Below are positions 24,297-32,490 of a DNA stretch of 64,000 nt, in pieces. Location: positions 1 through 64,000 of the forward strand of contig NZ_VTUY01000017.1 in NCBI RefSeq assembly GCF_008364765.1, read 5' to 3'. The translations under genes and the position numbers were made by a program. The notes below the pieces were generated by a model. That model did no database searches, was not told the DNA's origin, and worked only from the letters and a program-made list of their open reading frames with translations. The DNA is from Bacillus sp. CH30_1T. Lineage in GTDB: Bacteria; Bacillota; Bacilli; Bacillales; Bacillaceae_B. Position 1 is the first letter of the stretch. Each line of letters opens with the position of its first letter.

Positions 24297-24638
24297 TTGA
24301 CAACTAAAAAGAAGGTTTTATTTCTAGGATTTATTTTGATCATACTTCTAATAATTATTATGGTAATCACTACTCCAACTAAAAAAGAATTTGAACAATG
24401 GATATTAAATGAGAATGAAATTGTCTGTCACAAGGATGGTTGGAATGTAAAGTGTATGAAAGGTAATCAAAAGATACGGTTCAGTTCTTCCCATTATAAA
24501 AATGTAGCTGTATTTGCCTCATTTGAAGTAGATTATCAATATGAAAATGGTGAACAAATTACCTTTAGGACTTTTGGTGTTTTTGGTAAGATCATTTCTA
24601 TGAAAGATGGGATGCTCTGGGAGAAGATATTAAATTAG
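24297..24638 (+). CDS. Hypothetical membrane-anchored protein
   Basis: 113 residues, TTG start. One N-terminal membrane helix (about 6-26) then a soluble extracellular domain with two cysteines (VCHKDGWNVKC, Cys44 and Cys53) that could form a disulphide. It somewhat resembles DUF4359-type proteins by layout (short helix, TTPTKKEFEQW). RBS around GGAGATGGTGG. Confidence 0.6.
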   Translation: MTTKKKVLFLGFILIILLIIIMVITTPTKKEFEQWILNENEIVCHKDGWNVKCMKGNQKIRFSSSHYKNVAVFASFEVDYQYENGEQITFRTFGVFGKIISMKDGMLWEKILN

Positions 24639-24659
24639 AGGGCATTTAACCGTATACAT

Positions 24660-25028
24660 ATGTCATGGTGGAGGGGCTACTATCGATTTTTAGAAAGGTG
24701 TGTGTATGTTTTGTCTGATATCAAATGGTCTCTATTAATTAATTCACTTGCTGCTATTATAATAATCATTAGTTTTTTCTTAACCCAACATCTAGTTATT
24801 ACTAGAGTAATATTATTGCTATTTGTAGCTGCTGATTTGTTAATGGTATTTAATCGCAGAAAAATAAGTAAGAGTTTTTTCTTCGTTTGTTCTATTATCT
24901 TTCTAACAGGTCTTGTCATAGCCGGTTTAGTAGATGAATGGGGAATATCACTTTATCCGTATATTTTTGGTGTTATTCTATTATTTGCCTCGTATAGAAC
25001 ATTATTTGAATCAAATGAGGAATATTGA
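24660..25028 (+). CDS. Hypothetical four-helix membrane protein
   Basis: 122 residues with hydrophobic segments at about 22-42, 46-64, 72-92 and 98-114. The first 17 residues may be untranslated: a TTG at 24711 (LSDIKWSLLINS) with AAAGG upstream is an alternative. No family recognised. Confidence 0.55.
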   Translation: MSWWRGYYRFLERCVYVLSDIKWSLLINSLAAIIIIISFFLTQHLVITRVILLLFVAADLLMVFNRRKISKSFFFVCSIIFLTGLVIAGLVDEWGISLYPYIFGVILLFASYRTLFESNEEY

Positions 25029-25071
25029 GAATTCTAGTGGAGGGCAAAGCTAAAGATATCTTAAATGATCT

Positions 25072-25224
25072 ATGGCATTGGAAAGGAATGCCTTGGGCAG
25101 TACAATCGGTTACTCTTTTGTTGCAATTGTTAGATTTATAGAGGCTTTTATAGTGAATAAAAGAAAGAACGGATTAATGCATACGTTTCTAACAGCCAAT
25201 CAGAACGATGAATGTATTAGGTGA
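25072..25224 (+). pseudogene. Short ORF, likely gene remnant
   Basis: ATG 25072 opens a 50-residue frame with a hydrophobic stretch (LGSTIGYSFVAIVRFIEAFI then VNKRKNG). It lacks a usable RBS, and the bases upstream look like decayed coding DNA. Possibly the C-terminal end of a former membrane gene. Confidence 0.35.
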
Positions 25225-25254
25225 TAATCTGAGTCATTACAAGGAGACAAATCA

Positions 25255-25485
25255 ATGTTAAAAGTTTCAAGAATAATATTAGCATTAATAGTTATTACTA
25301 TGGCCGGTTATAGCCTGCTAACAGAAAACCATTGGCTACAACCATACATGTTATTCTTATTAGGATTAATGATGCTTGTTATGGGATTAGAGGAATTTCA
25401 ACGAGGACGAAAAGCTTATGGCTATCTTAGTTTAATTGTTTCTATATTTTCATTCATAGTACTATTAGAGACTGTTATGCATTAG
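25255..25485 (+). CDS. DUF3953-type small membrane protein (paralogue)
   Basis: 76 residues, AAGGAG RBS. Shares FLLGLMMLVMGLEEFQRGRK with 23593-23826; three hydrophobic segments. The two copies are separated by three unrelated small membrane genes, so not a simple tandem duplicate. Function unknown. Confidence 0.75.
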   Translation: MLKVSRIILALIVITMAGYSLLTENHWLQPYMLFLLGLMMLVMGLEEFQRGRKAYGYLSLIVSIFSFIVLLETVMH

Positions 25486-25569
25486 GTGAGGAAAGTTGCC
25501 GATGTGGCTGAGCGTTTTTTATGCAATAAAGGGTTTAGCTTTTATGAAAATTGAAAGTGGGAGATTGTG

Positions 25570-25845
25570 ATGGGGCTGCTTTTTGAAAAAAGAAAACAAG
25601 AAAGTTCTAAACCGTTTAAAGTTATTAATTATATAATGATAGCAATTTTATTATTATTACTTTTCATTACGATTCTAAATGATTTTAATTCAATTTACGT
25701 AGGAACTTTATTTATTTTCTTAGGTGGAAGTTTTTTTATTGATGCCATTGAAAATTTTCTGAATAAAGAACAAAAGAAATTTATAATAAATTTAGGTTTA
25801 GCGATTATATTGTTTGTATCGACCTCCAGTTTCTTGTTGAATTAA
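25570..25845 (+). CDS. Small three-helix membrane protein
   Basis: 91 residues from ATG 25570 (a GTG lies 3 bases upstream). Hydrophobic segments at about 19-36, 43-62 and 70-90, the middle ending in FLGGSFFIDAIENF, similar in layout but not closely in sequence to DUF3953 proteins. GGGAG precedes the start. Confidence 0.65.
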   Translation: MGLLFEKRKQESSKPFKVINYIMIAILLLLLFITILNDFNSIYVGTLFIFLGGSFFIDAIENFLNKEQKKFIINLGLAIILFVSTSSFLLN

Positions 25846-25930
25846 AGAGGTCAATTGCTGAAATTAGGCAGCCGCCTCATCACGAAAGGTTAATGGGATA
25901 AGAGTGGAGAAATGAGGTATTAATTTAAAG

Positions 25931-26299
25931 ATGAAAAAAAGACTTTTAATGGTTGGCTTTCTGGCATTAATAGTAATAATCATATTTCCACCAATATTAG
26001 CACCCTTGGTACACGAAAACGATTCGCCAAGGTCCGCATTAAGAGAAGCAATTTTCAAAGACGGGCATCCATATCAAAGTTTTATGGCTTTAATAACTAA
26101 GGGTGATTATAAAGATAAACGCTACGGACAGCGATACAATGTATATTGGTTTAACTACGATAGTCCTACTGGAGGTACAGCAACTATTGTTATTCAAAAG
26201 AGATCGAAAGTGAAAAGTATGAAGTCTCTTGTGGTACAGGTCCATAAAAAAATCAGTTCAACTTCTTCAACTATCGTGTGCTTATCCAGCAAAGGGTAA
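25931..26299 (+). CDS. Membrane-anchored hypothetical protein; tail encoded by a repeat
   Basis: 122 residues. One N-terminal helix (about 5-24), then a soluble domain (RYGQRYNVYWFNYDSPTGG). The last 15 or so codons (ISSTSSTIVCLSSKG) are encoded by bcr-like intergenic repeat sequence (CTTCTTCAACTATCGTGTGC). The original C-terminus was probably different. Only a weak GAGG RBS is present. Confidence 0.5.
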   Translation: MKKRLLMVGFLALIVIIIFPPILAPLVHENDSPRSALREAIFKDGHPYQSFMALITKGDYKDKRYGQRYNVYWFNYDSPTGGTATIVIQKRSKVKSMKSLVVQVHKKISSTSSTIVCLSSKG

Positions 26300-26337
26300 G
26301 CTTTTTTTATTGAATTTTTCTTGAGTAAGCTGCATGG

Positions 26338-26370
26338 TTTGAAAAAATTGGTATTAGGGTAAAAGGCAGG
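26338..26370 (+). repeat. TTTGAAATAATTGG motif, copy 4
   Basis: TTTGAAAAAATTGGTATT followed by AGGGTAAAAGGCAGG. A strong RBS (AAAGGAGGG) and TTG at 26396 follow, whose frame is then interrupted by the palindromic element at 26418-26483. Confidence 0.5.
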
Positions 26371-26395
26371 GTTACGGAACAAAGGAGGGATTAAC

Positions 26396-26521
26396 TTGAA
26401 AAAGACCAAAAAAGTGATGCGCCGGGACGGTTCTGCTGTTTCTTTTTTTAATATTAGGAAGCATCAGAACCGTCCCGACGCTTCGTCAAAAGTATATTGG
26501 GTACTAATCGAATATAAATGA
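26396..26521 (+). pseudogene. Gene start truncated by a palindromic element
   Basis: TTG 26396 with AAAGGAGGG reads MKKTKKVM and then runs into the palindromic element; the residual frame to TGA near 26520 is repeat-derived. The original gene probably encoded a small membrane protein like those behind the other motif copies. Confidence 0.4.
26418..26483. repeat. Palindromic REPIN-like element (GGGACGGTTCT type)
   Basis: ATGCGCCGGGACGGTTCT and AGAACCGTCCCGACGCTTC around a T-rich centre (CTGTTTCTTTTTTTAATATT, then AGGAAG). Nearly the same as 29578-29640. Overlaps the 3' end of the minus-strand transporter gene, so the last codons (RRDGSDAS) are element-derived. Confidence 0.8.
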
Positions 26522-27440
26522 GTTCACCTGCAAGTTCAACGATAGTTTGTGTCACAATTATGGCTGCTACTGATGTGCTCAAATTATCTGGTAAGGCTAA
26601 AGCAAGAGGAAGAACTACAAGCGAATTTCTTGTTGATCCACTGAAGATAAGGGCGCGACCTGAACCAATATCAAGCTTGAACCACTTTGCAATATACCTA
26701 GATATGATAGGCATAATAATCATAAAAGCAATATATATAGGAATGACTTTGATGATTAGGTCAATATATGTTGATAATTTGCCTATTTGAGACGATACAA
26801 CAACAAAAAGAGTAAGAGCCATGAATGGAACGGGAAGCCATGCAGATAGATCTAATATTTTATTTCCGACAGGTGCTTTTCTTGCAAATAGCTGTATGGC
26901 AATAGCAATTCCCAGCGGAACAACGATGAGACCTAAAAATGCTTCCAAGAATGGAGCTGGTTCCACTATTCCTTTTGCTTCTTTTCCCATAAACATCCAT
27001 AAATACGGAGGCAAAAGGAGCATTTGTGTAATGAAAAGTATTGGTGTAGACAAAAGGATAATCTTTTCGTTTCCACGCCCCATAGCTGTAAAAACAATCA
27101 CATAATCAATACAAGGTGTAAGTAAAACTAAAAAGACCCCAAGCAGTAACGGTGGATAATAGGGTAATAACTTTGATAGGAGCCACACCACAATTGGAAC
27201 GGCAATATAGTTAACCGTTAATAAAGCCAAAATAAAGCGACGATTAGCAAACGATTCTTTTAACGAAGTAAAAGGAATCTGCGAAAACATGCTATACATT
27301 AAAATAGCAATGACAGCAGAAATCGTTACATCTAATTGACCTGCTAGATCTGGAACAAATAATCCCCATCCGGCTGCTATCACTAGTATAATGACATATA
27401 GCCAAACTTGATTATTTTCTAATTTTTCTCTAGTAATCAT
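26454..27440 (-). CDS. Bile-acid:sodium symporter/ACR3-type transporter
   Basis: 328 residues, ten predicted helices. The core has TPCIDYVIVFTAMGRGNEKI and then PPYLWMFMGKEAKG, close to the proteins annotated as arsenic resistance/BASS-fold transporters in Bacillus; arsenite transport is possible but the canonical ACR3 Cys motif is not obvious. The C-terminal tail is encoded by the palindromic element. Separated from the mer-like genes by a terminator at 27589, so probably its own unit. Confidence 0.8.
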   Translation of the reverse strand: MITREKLENNQVWLYVIILVIAAGWGLFVPDLAGQLDVTISAVIAILMYSMFSQIPFTSLKESFANRRFILALLTVNYIAVPIVVWLLSKLLPYYPPLLLGVFLVLLTPCIDYVIVFTAMGRGNEKIILLSTPILFITQMLLLPPYLWMFMGKEAKGIVEPAPFLEAFLGLIVVPLGIAIAIQLFARKAPVGNKILDLSAWLPVPFMALTLFVVVSSQIGKLSTYIDLIIKVIPIYIAFMIIMPIISRYIAKWFKLDIGSGRALIFSGSTRNSLVVLPLALALPDNLSTSVAAIIVTQTIVELAGELIYIRLVPNILLTKRRDGSDAS

Positions 27441-27588
27441 TATTTTGTTGCCCCTTTTTATTGCCTCTAAAAAGACTTGTAAAGTTGTTAAATAAGAGGC
27501 ATATGTAATAAGTCATATTTAAGGAATTATTAACTGAAACGGGAACTCTTACTTAATATAGCATAATTATTTTTTAGTGGAGTTTAAA

Positions 27589-27616
27589 AACCCCTAAATC
27601 ATCAAATGATTTAGGG
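27589..27616 (-). terminator. Terminator of the mer-like operon
   Basis: CCCTAAATCAT, loop TTG, ATGATTTAGGG, then GTTTTTAAA when read on the minus strand. Confidence 0.85.
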
Positions 27617-27623
27617 AGGATTT

Positions 27624-27956
27624 TTACCCTAAGTGAAATTCTTCTTTCAGTAGATCTTTAACTGCTTGATCTCCTGTTAGATCTAACCTAATAAAATCTG
27701 CCTCACCACTTACTTGTAGTGAGAATTCTATGAATGGACAGCATCGATTTTCGTAAGAAATCCATTCAACAATTGTTAATAGCAACGTGGGTTGATTGGG
27801 ATAAATAAACCTATAACCATTTGGAAGTTCCTCAATAGACCGATTTACATTCAATTCTTTTCGAAGTTCATCATAACGGATTCTTTCTTCTGAATTGAAA
27901 GAGCCAATATTACAAGCAATATTTGAAGTGCTTTTACAACAATTACATTCAGCCAT
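27624..27956 (-). CDS. Cysteine-rich small protein of a metal-resistance type operon
   Basis: 110 residues. N-terminal CNCCKS cluster, Cys15, and CC pair at about 72-73 (YENRCCPFIEFSLQV). Similar proteins sit next to MerR regulators in metal-resistance loci; a metallochaperone or metal-sensing role is possible. 26 bases downstream of the transporter-like gene and co-transcribed with it from the MerR-type promoter. Confidence 0.7.
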   Translation of the reverse strand: MAECNCCKSTSNIACNIGSFNSEERIRYDELRKELNVNRSIEELPNGYRFIYPNQPTLLLTIVEWISYENRCCPFIEFSLQVSGEADFIRLDLTGDQAVKDLLKEEFHLG

Positions 27957-27982
27957 AAATTTTATACCTCCTATTATTATTA

Positions 27983-28219
27983 TTATATATATTTACATGA
28001 AACCGAAGAACAATTACAGCCCGTATTAGAATTACATGTATTTTTCTTTTTTATAAATAGAGAAATAAATAACGCTATAGCCAACAATAATAATCCCCAC
28101 TTCCAAAAACCAAAACCTATTCCAACTATACCTGCAAATCCAGTAATGCCAATAACGGGTAATGCACAACAAAGTGCACATAAGCCAACTACCCCAATTC
28201 CAGCAAATAATTTTTTCAA
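27983..28219 (-). CDS. MerT/MerC-like small membrane protein
   Basis: 78 residues with a Cys-Cys pair in the first helix (GLCALCCALPVIGITGFAG), a second helix (LLLLAIALFISLFI) and a cysteine-rich tail (NTCNSNTGCNCSSVSC). The arrangement is that of mercuric-ion transport proteins, though shorter. First gene of the operon controlled by the divergent MerR regulator. Metal specificity is uncertain. Confidence 0.72.
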   Translation of the reverse strand: MKKLFAGIGVVGLCALCCALPVIGITGFAGIVGIGFGFWKWGLLLLAIALFISLFIKKKNTCNSNTGCNCSSVSCKYI

Positions 28220-28245
28220 AGTAACTCCCCCTTACTATTATTTAA

Positions 28246-28276
28246 AGTATAATACTTAAAGTGAACTTTAAGTCAA
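28246..28276 (-). promoter_or_regulatory. MerR-type promoter with 19-bp spacer and central palindrome
   Basis: On the minus strand TTGACT (complement of 28271-28276) and TATACT (complement of 28246-28251) are 19 bases apart. The palindrome ACTTAAAG-TGAA-CTTTAAGT (28254-28273) lies between them. The long spacer and central dyad are the hallmark of MerR-activated promoters. Confidence 0.85.
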
Positions 28277-28288
28277 GAGGTGATGATA

Positions 28289-28690
28289 ATGGATTCTTTC
28301 CTTCCTATTGGAGAGCTGGCAAAAGCGGCTGACGTTAGTGCTTCTACTATTCGATATTACGAATCGATTGGCATGTTGCCCATTCCTACAAGGGTAAGTG
28401 GACAAAGACGCTACACAATTGAAGTGTTGGATCAACTCAAGTTTATTAAAACAGCTCAGTTAGCTGGTTTTAGTAATCAAGAAATTATTGTACTGTTGGA
28501 GGGTTTCGATGATCAGGCTCCTCCATCAGAGCGTTGGAGACACATGGCCAATACGAAGTGTCTGGAATTAGAGGAAAAAAAGAAGCAAATTGATGAAATG
28601 TTAAATGTATTAAAAAATGGATTGAAATGTGATTGTCTAACTTGGTCAGAATGTTTTCCAAAGATTAATTCAAAGGGTAGTTGTAGTTAA
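28289..28690 (+). CDS. MerR-family regulator with C-terminal cysteines
   Basis: 133 residues. The helix-turn-helix (about 4-22, ELAKAADVSASTIRYYESIG) and wing are typical of MerR, followed by a coiled dimerisation helix (KCLELEEKKKQIDEML). The effector region is Cys-rich (KCDCLTWSECF, GSCS), consistent with thiophilic metal sensing. Start at ATG 28289, 8 bases after AGAGG. It should activate the divergent operon at 27983-28219 through the 19-bp promoter. Thiophilic metals such as Hg, Cd or As are possible; not resolved. Confidence 0.88.
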   Translation: MDSFLPIGELAKAADVSASTIRYYESIGMLPIPTRVSGQRRYTIEVLDQLKFIKTAQLAGFSNQEIIVLLEGFDDQAPPSERWRHMANTKCLELEEKKKQIDEMLNVLKNGLKCDCLTWSECFPKINSKGSCS

Positions 28691-28734
28691 AGAGTGAACT
28701 TGATTTCGTCTAATGATAAAGAGGGAGGGGAAAA

Positions 28735-28950
28735 ATGCCAACCTCATTCCATGCTTTGTTAAAGTTACAAATATGGACGAACCAATGTTTTAGTTATTCA
28801 GTTTGTTGTTCAAGAATCAGGGGCCTATCAGAAAAGGGTAAGCTCCTTTTTAATGTAGTAAGGGTGGTTAGAGTGATTGGAGCTATTCCCTTAATGGAGC
28901 CGATTGCTGGAAATCAACAGCTGAACTCCAGCTTTTTCTTTGTTCAATAA
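28735..28950 (+). pseudogene. Start of a gene decayed into repeats
   Basis: A strong RBS (GAGGGAGGGG) precedes ATG 28735, and the first 20 or so codons look like a gene start (MPTSFHALLKLQIWTNQCFS). The rest is bcr-like repeat (TTGTTCAAGAATC, AAGGGTAAGCTCC, CTGAACTCCAGC). The original product is unknown; it may have belonged to the MerR unit. Confidence 0.4.
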
Positions 28951-29054
28951 TCGGACAGTTTCAGGAATGAAAATATTTATCCCATGAATTTTTAAGGAAA
29001 TTGAAACTTTTACCATCTTTGTACGTATAGGTGATTACGGAGGAGGTTGGGGTT

Positions 29055-29558
29055 ATGAAAAAAATCATGGGCATAACCATGAACTTATTCGTTTTAGCGT
29101 CGGTTTTTGTTTTGGCTGTAGGTTGTAGTTCTCCAAAGGAAAGTGATGAGAATGTGAAAACCATCCAAACCTTTTTAGAGAAAGAATTCACAGGACCTAA
29201 TGATGAATTAACGTATGCTCTAGAACAAGATGGTGCATTTCCGCCTGAATTAGAAGAGTATGTAGTAGAAAACTATAAGCCGCTGGTTATGAATTGGGAA
29301 GATATGATTAATACTAATCACATTTTGTTTTTTCAAAGATTTGCATATGAAAATGGGTATCAATTGAAACCAACGAATATTGATATACAAAAGGATCAAG
29401 ACCATACTTATGATTATGAAGTCGAAGTGAAATACAGGAAAGATGGTCAAACCGACACTGCTGCGATTACTGCAAGAATTAACCTCAATGACGATGGCAA
29501 GATTGTAACCATTCGAAATATGAATGATGATGGTTTAGTAGAAATAATGGAACAGTAA
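29055..29558 (+). CDS. Lipoprotein, unknown function
   Basis: 167 residues. Signal with lipobox (FVLAVGCSS) after a hydrophobic stretch. The mature domain has a charged N-terminus and a beta-rich C-terminus. Start at ATG 29055, 8 bases after GGAGG; longer upstream starts would mask the signal peptide. It resembles the uncharacterised Bacillus lipoproteins with Glu/Asp-rich mature parts. Confidence 0.75.
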   Translation: MKKIMGITMNLFVLASVFVLAVGCSSPKESDENVKTIQTFLEKEFTGPNDELTYALEQDGAFPPELEEYVVENYKPLVMNWEDMINTNHILFFQRFAYENGYQLKPTNIDIQKDQDHTYDYEVEVKYRKDGQTDTAAITARINLNDDGKIVTIRNMNDDGLVEIMEQ

Positions 29559-29577
29559 AAAGAGAGAGAGGATAATA

Positions 29578-29640
29578 ATGCGCAGGGACGGTTCTCTGTT
29601 TTTTTATTATTAGGAGGGATCAGAACTGTCCCGACGCTTC
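29578..29640. repeat. Palindromic REPIN-like element (GGGACGGTTCT type)
   Basis: ATGCGCAGGGACGGTTCT and CAGAACTGTCCCGACGCTTC around CTGTTTTTTTATTATTAGGA. It shares both flanks with 26418-26483. Sits between the lipoprotein gene and fosB, just before the fosB RBS. Confidence 0.8.
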
Positions 29641-29654
29641 CTTGAGGTGAATAA

Positions 29655-30077
29655 ATGACAATCAAAGGGCTTAATCATTTTCTATTTTCAATTGCAGATT
29701 TAGAAACGTCCATTAAATTTTATCAAAAAGTATTTGATGCAAAATTATTAGTAATGGGTAGAAAAACGGCTTACTTGGATGTACAGGGTATGTGGTTTGC
29801 CCTTAATGTAGAGAAAGACATCCCCCGCAATGAAATACACCAATCCTACACCCATATTGCTTTTTCAATTGAAGAAGAAGATTTTGATAATATGTACGAC
29901 AAACTAAAGAAATTAAATGTAAATATCTTGTCAGGTCGTCCGAGAGATGAAAGAGATAAAAAGTCCATCTATTTTACGGACCCGGATGGGCATAAATTTG
30001 AATTTCATGCAGGTACATTACAAGACAGGTTGGATTTCTATAGAGAAGAGAAGGCACATATGAAGTTTTTTGATTAA
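29655..30077 (+). CDS. fosB: FosB-type metallothiol transferase (fosfomycin resistance)
   Basis: 140-residue VOC-fold enzyme that adds bacillithiol (or cysteine) to fosfomycin. The metal ligands are in place: His8 (GLNHFLF), His67 (SYTHIAF) and Glu116 ([15 protein letters not shown]). The C-terminal [14 protein letters not shown] stretch is diagnostic for FosB. RBS CTTGAGGTG. Intrinsic resistance gene of many Bacillaceae. Its promoter region is the palindromic element at 29578-29640. Confidence 0.93.
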   Translation: MTIKGLNHFLFSIADLETSIKFYQKVFDAKLLVMGRKTAYLDVQGMWFALNVEKDIPRNEIHQSYTHIAFSIEEEDFDNMYDKLKKLNVNILSGRPRDERDKKSIYFTDPDGHKFEFHAGTLQDRLDFYREEKAHMKFFD

Positions 30078-30208
30078 AAGGGTATCCATGATAGAAGGGC
30101 GATTACTACATAACAGTGATCTGCTCGAATGCTACAGTTTATCAGCCACCCTTTTTACTTAGATAAACGGGCGGTTAAACGGAATAAGTTTGTGAAGGAG
30201 TTAATAAA

Positions 30209-30376
30209 TTGAATAATTTTGCCCTGATGTGTATCTTGCTTCTACTAGGTGTAATAATTGAATTTATCGGAACGAAATTCATTAAATATGCTAATAAAAG
30301 AAGAACTTTTTCATTTATTGTGTGGGGTGTTCTATTAATCACCTTCATTGTACTATGGTTTCTGGAAAATTCTTAA
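30209..30376 (+). CDS. Small two-helix membrane protein
   Basis: 55 residues, TTG start with AAGGAG. Helices at about 4-24 (ALMCILLLLGVIIEFIG) and 34-52 (FIVWGVLLITFIVLWFL). Too short for a default gene call but well supported. A hairpin-like palindrome at about 30080-30160 precedes it. No family recognised. Confidence 0.6.
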   Translation: MNNFALMCILLLLGVIIEFIGTKFIKYANKRRTFSFIVWGVLLITFIVLWFLENS

Positions 30377-30427
30377 TTCTAACCTAGATTAATAAGTAAA
30401 CAGATCTTATTAGAGAAGGTGAAAATA

Positions 30428-30640
30428 ATGTTAAATAAAATTAAAGTAATTCCTGAGAAAATGGCATTTACAATAGGCTTAGCTTTAATATTATTTAGTC
30501 CATTATGTATATTTTTCATGTCATTTTTATTCCCTCTAGGTAATGGGACAAAGATGATTATAGGAAGTGTTGTTTATTTTTTTGCCATTTTATTGATACT
30601 AAGTGCGGCTGATCAAAGACATTCTAGAATTGGTAAGTAA
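30428..30640 (+). CDS. Small membrane protein
   Basis: 70 residues, two helices (about 16-37 and 45-62). ATG 30428 with AGAGAAGGTG 5-8 bases upstream. Follows the 55-residue membrane gene by 51 bases; the two may be co-transcribed. No family recognised. Confidence 0.6.
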   Translation: MLNKIKVIPEKMAFTIGLALILFSPLCIFFMSFLFPLGNGTKMIIGSVVYFFAILLILSAADQRHSRIGK

Positions 30641-30680
30641 ATGTGAGGACTATACAATGCGAGAAAGGCCGTGAAGTTAT

Positions 30681-31356
30681 TTGAGAAGTTATAAAGCCAT
30701 GCTTTTTGATTTAGATGATACCTTACTTGAATAGGGATCAGGCAGTAGATAAAATGTTTTCGGTTATTTTAGAAAAGTGTTATGAGGTTGTTCCACATCC
30801 AGCAAAAAACGAAATGTTGCATAGGTTCAAAGAATACGATAAAGGAAGCTATGGAGATAACAATAAAATAAACGTTTTGGAATCATTATTTGATGTTTTC
30901 CCACCGCATAATAGATTACCGCGCCATGACATTCAAGATTTTTGGAATCATCATTTCCCTCATTGTTTTTCTATAAATCAACATACTATGAATATCGTAA
31001 ATACCATAAAGCAGCAAGTTAAAGTTGCCATTATAACCAACGGCTCCACTCAGAGACAAAAAGCTAAAATACTGAACACTCATTTAGAAGGTTGTTTTGA
31101 TACAATCATTATTTCTGAAGAAGTGGGATTTAGTAAACCCGACAAACGCATATTTGAATTAGCGTTGCATAAGCTGAATGTGCAACCGGAAGATGCATTA
31201 TTCGTAGGAGATGACTTAGAAAAGGATATTGCCGGCTGTCAACATTCACATATTAAGGGCATATGGTTCAATCCTAACAGGATCAAGAATGATACCGATA
31301 TCAAACCATATACCGAGATCGATTCTTTTGATAGATTAATAAGCTATATTACATAG
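30681..31356 (+). pseudogene. HAD-family hydrolase with a one-base frameshift
   Basis: TTG 30681 starts MRSYKAMLFDLDDTLL (motif I, nucleophile Asp in DLDDT). One extra G at about 30729 ends the frame at TAG 30732-30734. Without it the protein continues NRDQAVDKMFSVI...through motif II (IITNGSTQRQK), motif III (SKPDKRIF) and motif IV (VGDDLEKDIAG). About 224 residues when repaired. The -1 frame change (0 to 1 mod 3) fits a single insertion. Likely either a recent pseudogene or a sequencing error. YjjG/PhnX-like cap type. Confidence 0.75.
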
Positions 31357-31398
31357 AGTCATTCGTCTACTAAACAATAGGAAAAAAGGGGATTAAAT

Positions 31399-31697
31399 AT
31401 GTTTGGTTTACTTAATCTTGGGAGCCTCTTGCTTGGGTATTCCCTATTTTGAATCTTACCCGGGATAAAAAACAGAATAAAAATTGGATTGTTCTTTCCA
31501 TGACCAGTATCTATGCTTGTGGTATTTCACTATGTTTCCAGATTTTTTATACCTACTATAAAGTAACGGTTGAAGATTGGAGTGCTCTTATGGACAAAAT
31601 GTATGCCGTGGCTTATGTCTCAGCGATTCTTCTCACCGTTACGATTCTACTAAATGTCATCACTCTGAAAGTTTATCGTGGCAGAGCAGTAGAGTAG
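31399..31697 (+). pseudogene. Small three-helix membrane protein with a frameshift/deletion
   Basis: ATG 31399 (RBS AAGGGGA) reads MFGLLNLGSLLLGYSLF then stops. The rest, in another frame, gives LAWVFPILNLTRDKKQNKNW and so on to 31697. Compared with Bacillus homologues of about 100 residues, about ten bases after LLG appear lost at the short repeat GCTTGG. It seems non-functional, unless the second frame is used from ATG 31501 or nearby. Confidence 0.6.
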
Positions 31698-31719
31698 GAT
31701 AGTTTTTTCTTTATTATGG

Positions 31720-31768
31720 CCTAACCCCAAGCACGGTGAAGCTTTAACCTGCCGGGGTTTTGGCCATG
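31720..31768 (+). terminator. Hairpin, likely terminator
   Basis: GGCCTAACCCC and GGGGTTTTGGCC arms around about 26 bases. No clean T-run; the T's are within the arm. Confidence 0.5.
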
Positions 31769-31813
31769 ATATTGGGACAATGTTATAAATCGAACTTTAA
31801 TGGAGGCAAATAA

Positions 31814-32407
31814 ATGATGAGTACGTTTGTTTATATGGTGAGACACGGAGACTCACCAAAGGATGGAAATGAAAGAACAAGAGGGTTAACTCAAAAAGGT
31901 CATATGGATGCTCAAGGAGTAACTGACATATTGAAAGATGAGAAGATTGACGCAGTTGTTTCAAGCCCCTATATACGTTCCATCTTAACTGTCGAAAAGT
32001 TAGCTGATCAAATAGGTCAAGAAGTTTTAGTATATGAAGATTTAAAAGAAAGGATCTTTTCTTCTGAAGATAATCGAGTTTCTGATAAGGAATTGGTTCC
32101 ACTGTTGGAGAAGTCATTCGGGGATTCAATTTTCGCTCCAGAGGGAGGAGAATCAAATGCTGATTGTCAAAAAAGGGCAATTAACGTTTTAAAGGAACTA
32201 TTAGAAACGTTTAGAGATAAACATATCGTAATAGGATCTCACGGGGCTGTTATGACCTTGATGATGGGATATTTCGATAGTAAGTATGACTTGGATTTTT
32301 TACATAGCACGTCCAAACCTGATATTTATAGGATGGAATTTAGAGAAAAGGAGTTAGTGAATGTTCAAAGGCTGTGGGGTGGAAATGAAGGCATTAATCC
32401 ATTATAG
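31814..32407 (+). CDS. Histidine phosphatase family protein
   Basis: 197 residues. Phosphohistidine RHG motif (YMVRHGDSPKDG) at about 8-18, SSPYIRSILT, and a second catalytic His in VIGSHGAVMTL. A broad-specificity phosphatase of the phosphoglycerate-mutase superfamily; substrate unknown. TGGAGG RBS before ATG 31814. Confidence 0.9.
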   Translation: MMSTFVYMVRHGDSPKDGNERTRGLTQKGHMDAQGVTDILKDEKIDAVVSSPYIRSILTVEKLADQIGQEVLVYEDLKERIFSSEDNRVSDKELVPLLEKSFGDSIFAPEGGESNADCQKRAINVLKELLETFRDKHIVIGSHGAVMTLMMGYFDSKYDLDFLHSTSKPDIYRMEFREKELVNVQRLWGGNEGINPL

Positions 32408-32446
32408 ATCATTATATAAAAGGCTCATTATTCAATTAAAGGGACA

Positions 32447-32490
32447 AAAGCTGGAGATCAGACAATTGATCTTCAGCTTTTGCCTTTTTC
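32447..32490 (+). terminator. Rho-independent terminator
   Basis: AAAAGCTGGAGATCA and GATCTTCAGCTTTT arms with a short loop, then TGCCTTTTT. Confidence 0.75.

Noticed and set aside
26338..26370. SigB promoter at the TTTGAAATAATTGG motif
   Set aside because: GTTT and GGTATT are too close and not consistent across the six copies.
28735..28950. A 71-residue gene after merR
   Set aside because: Most of it is repeat-derived; kept only as a decayed start.
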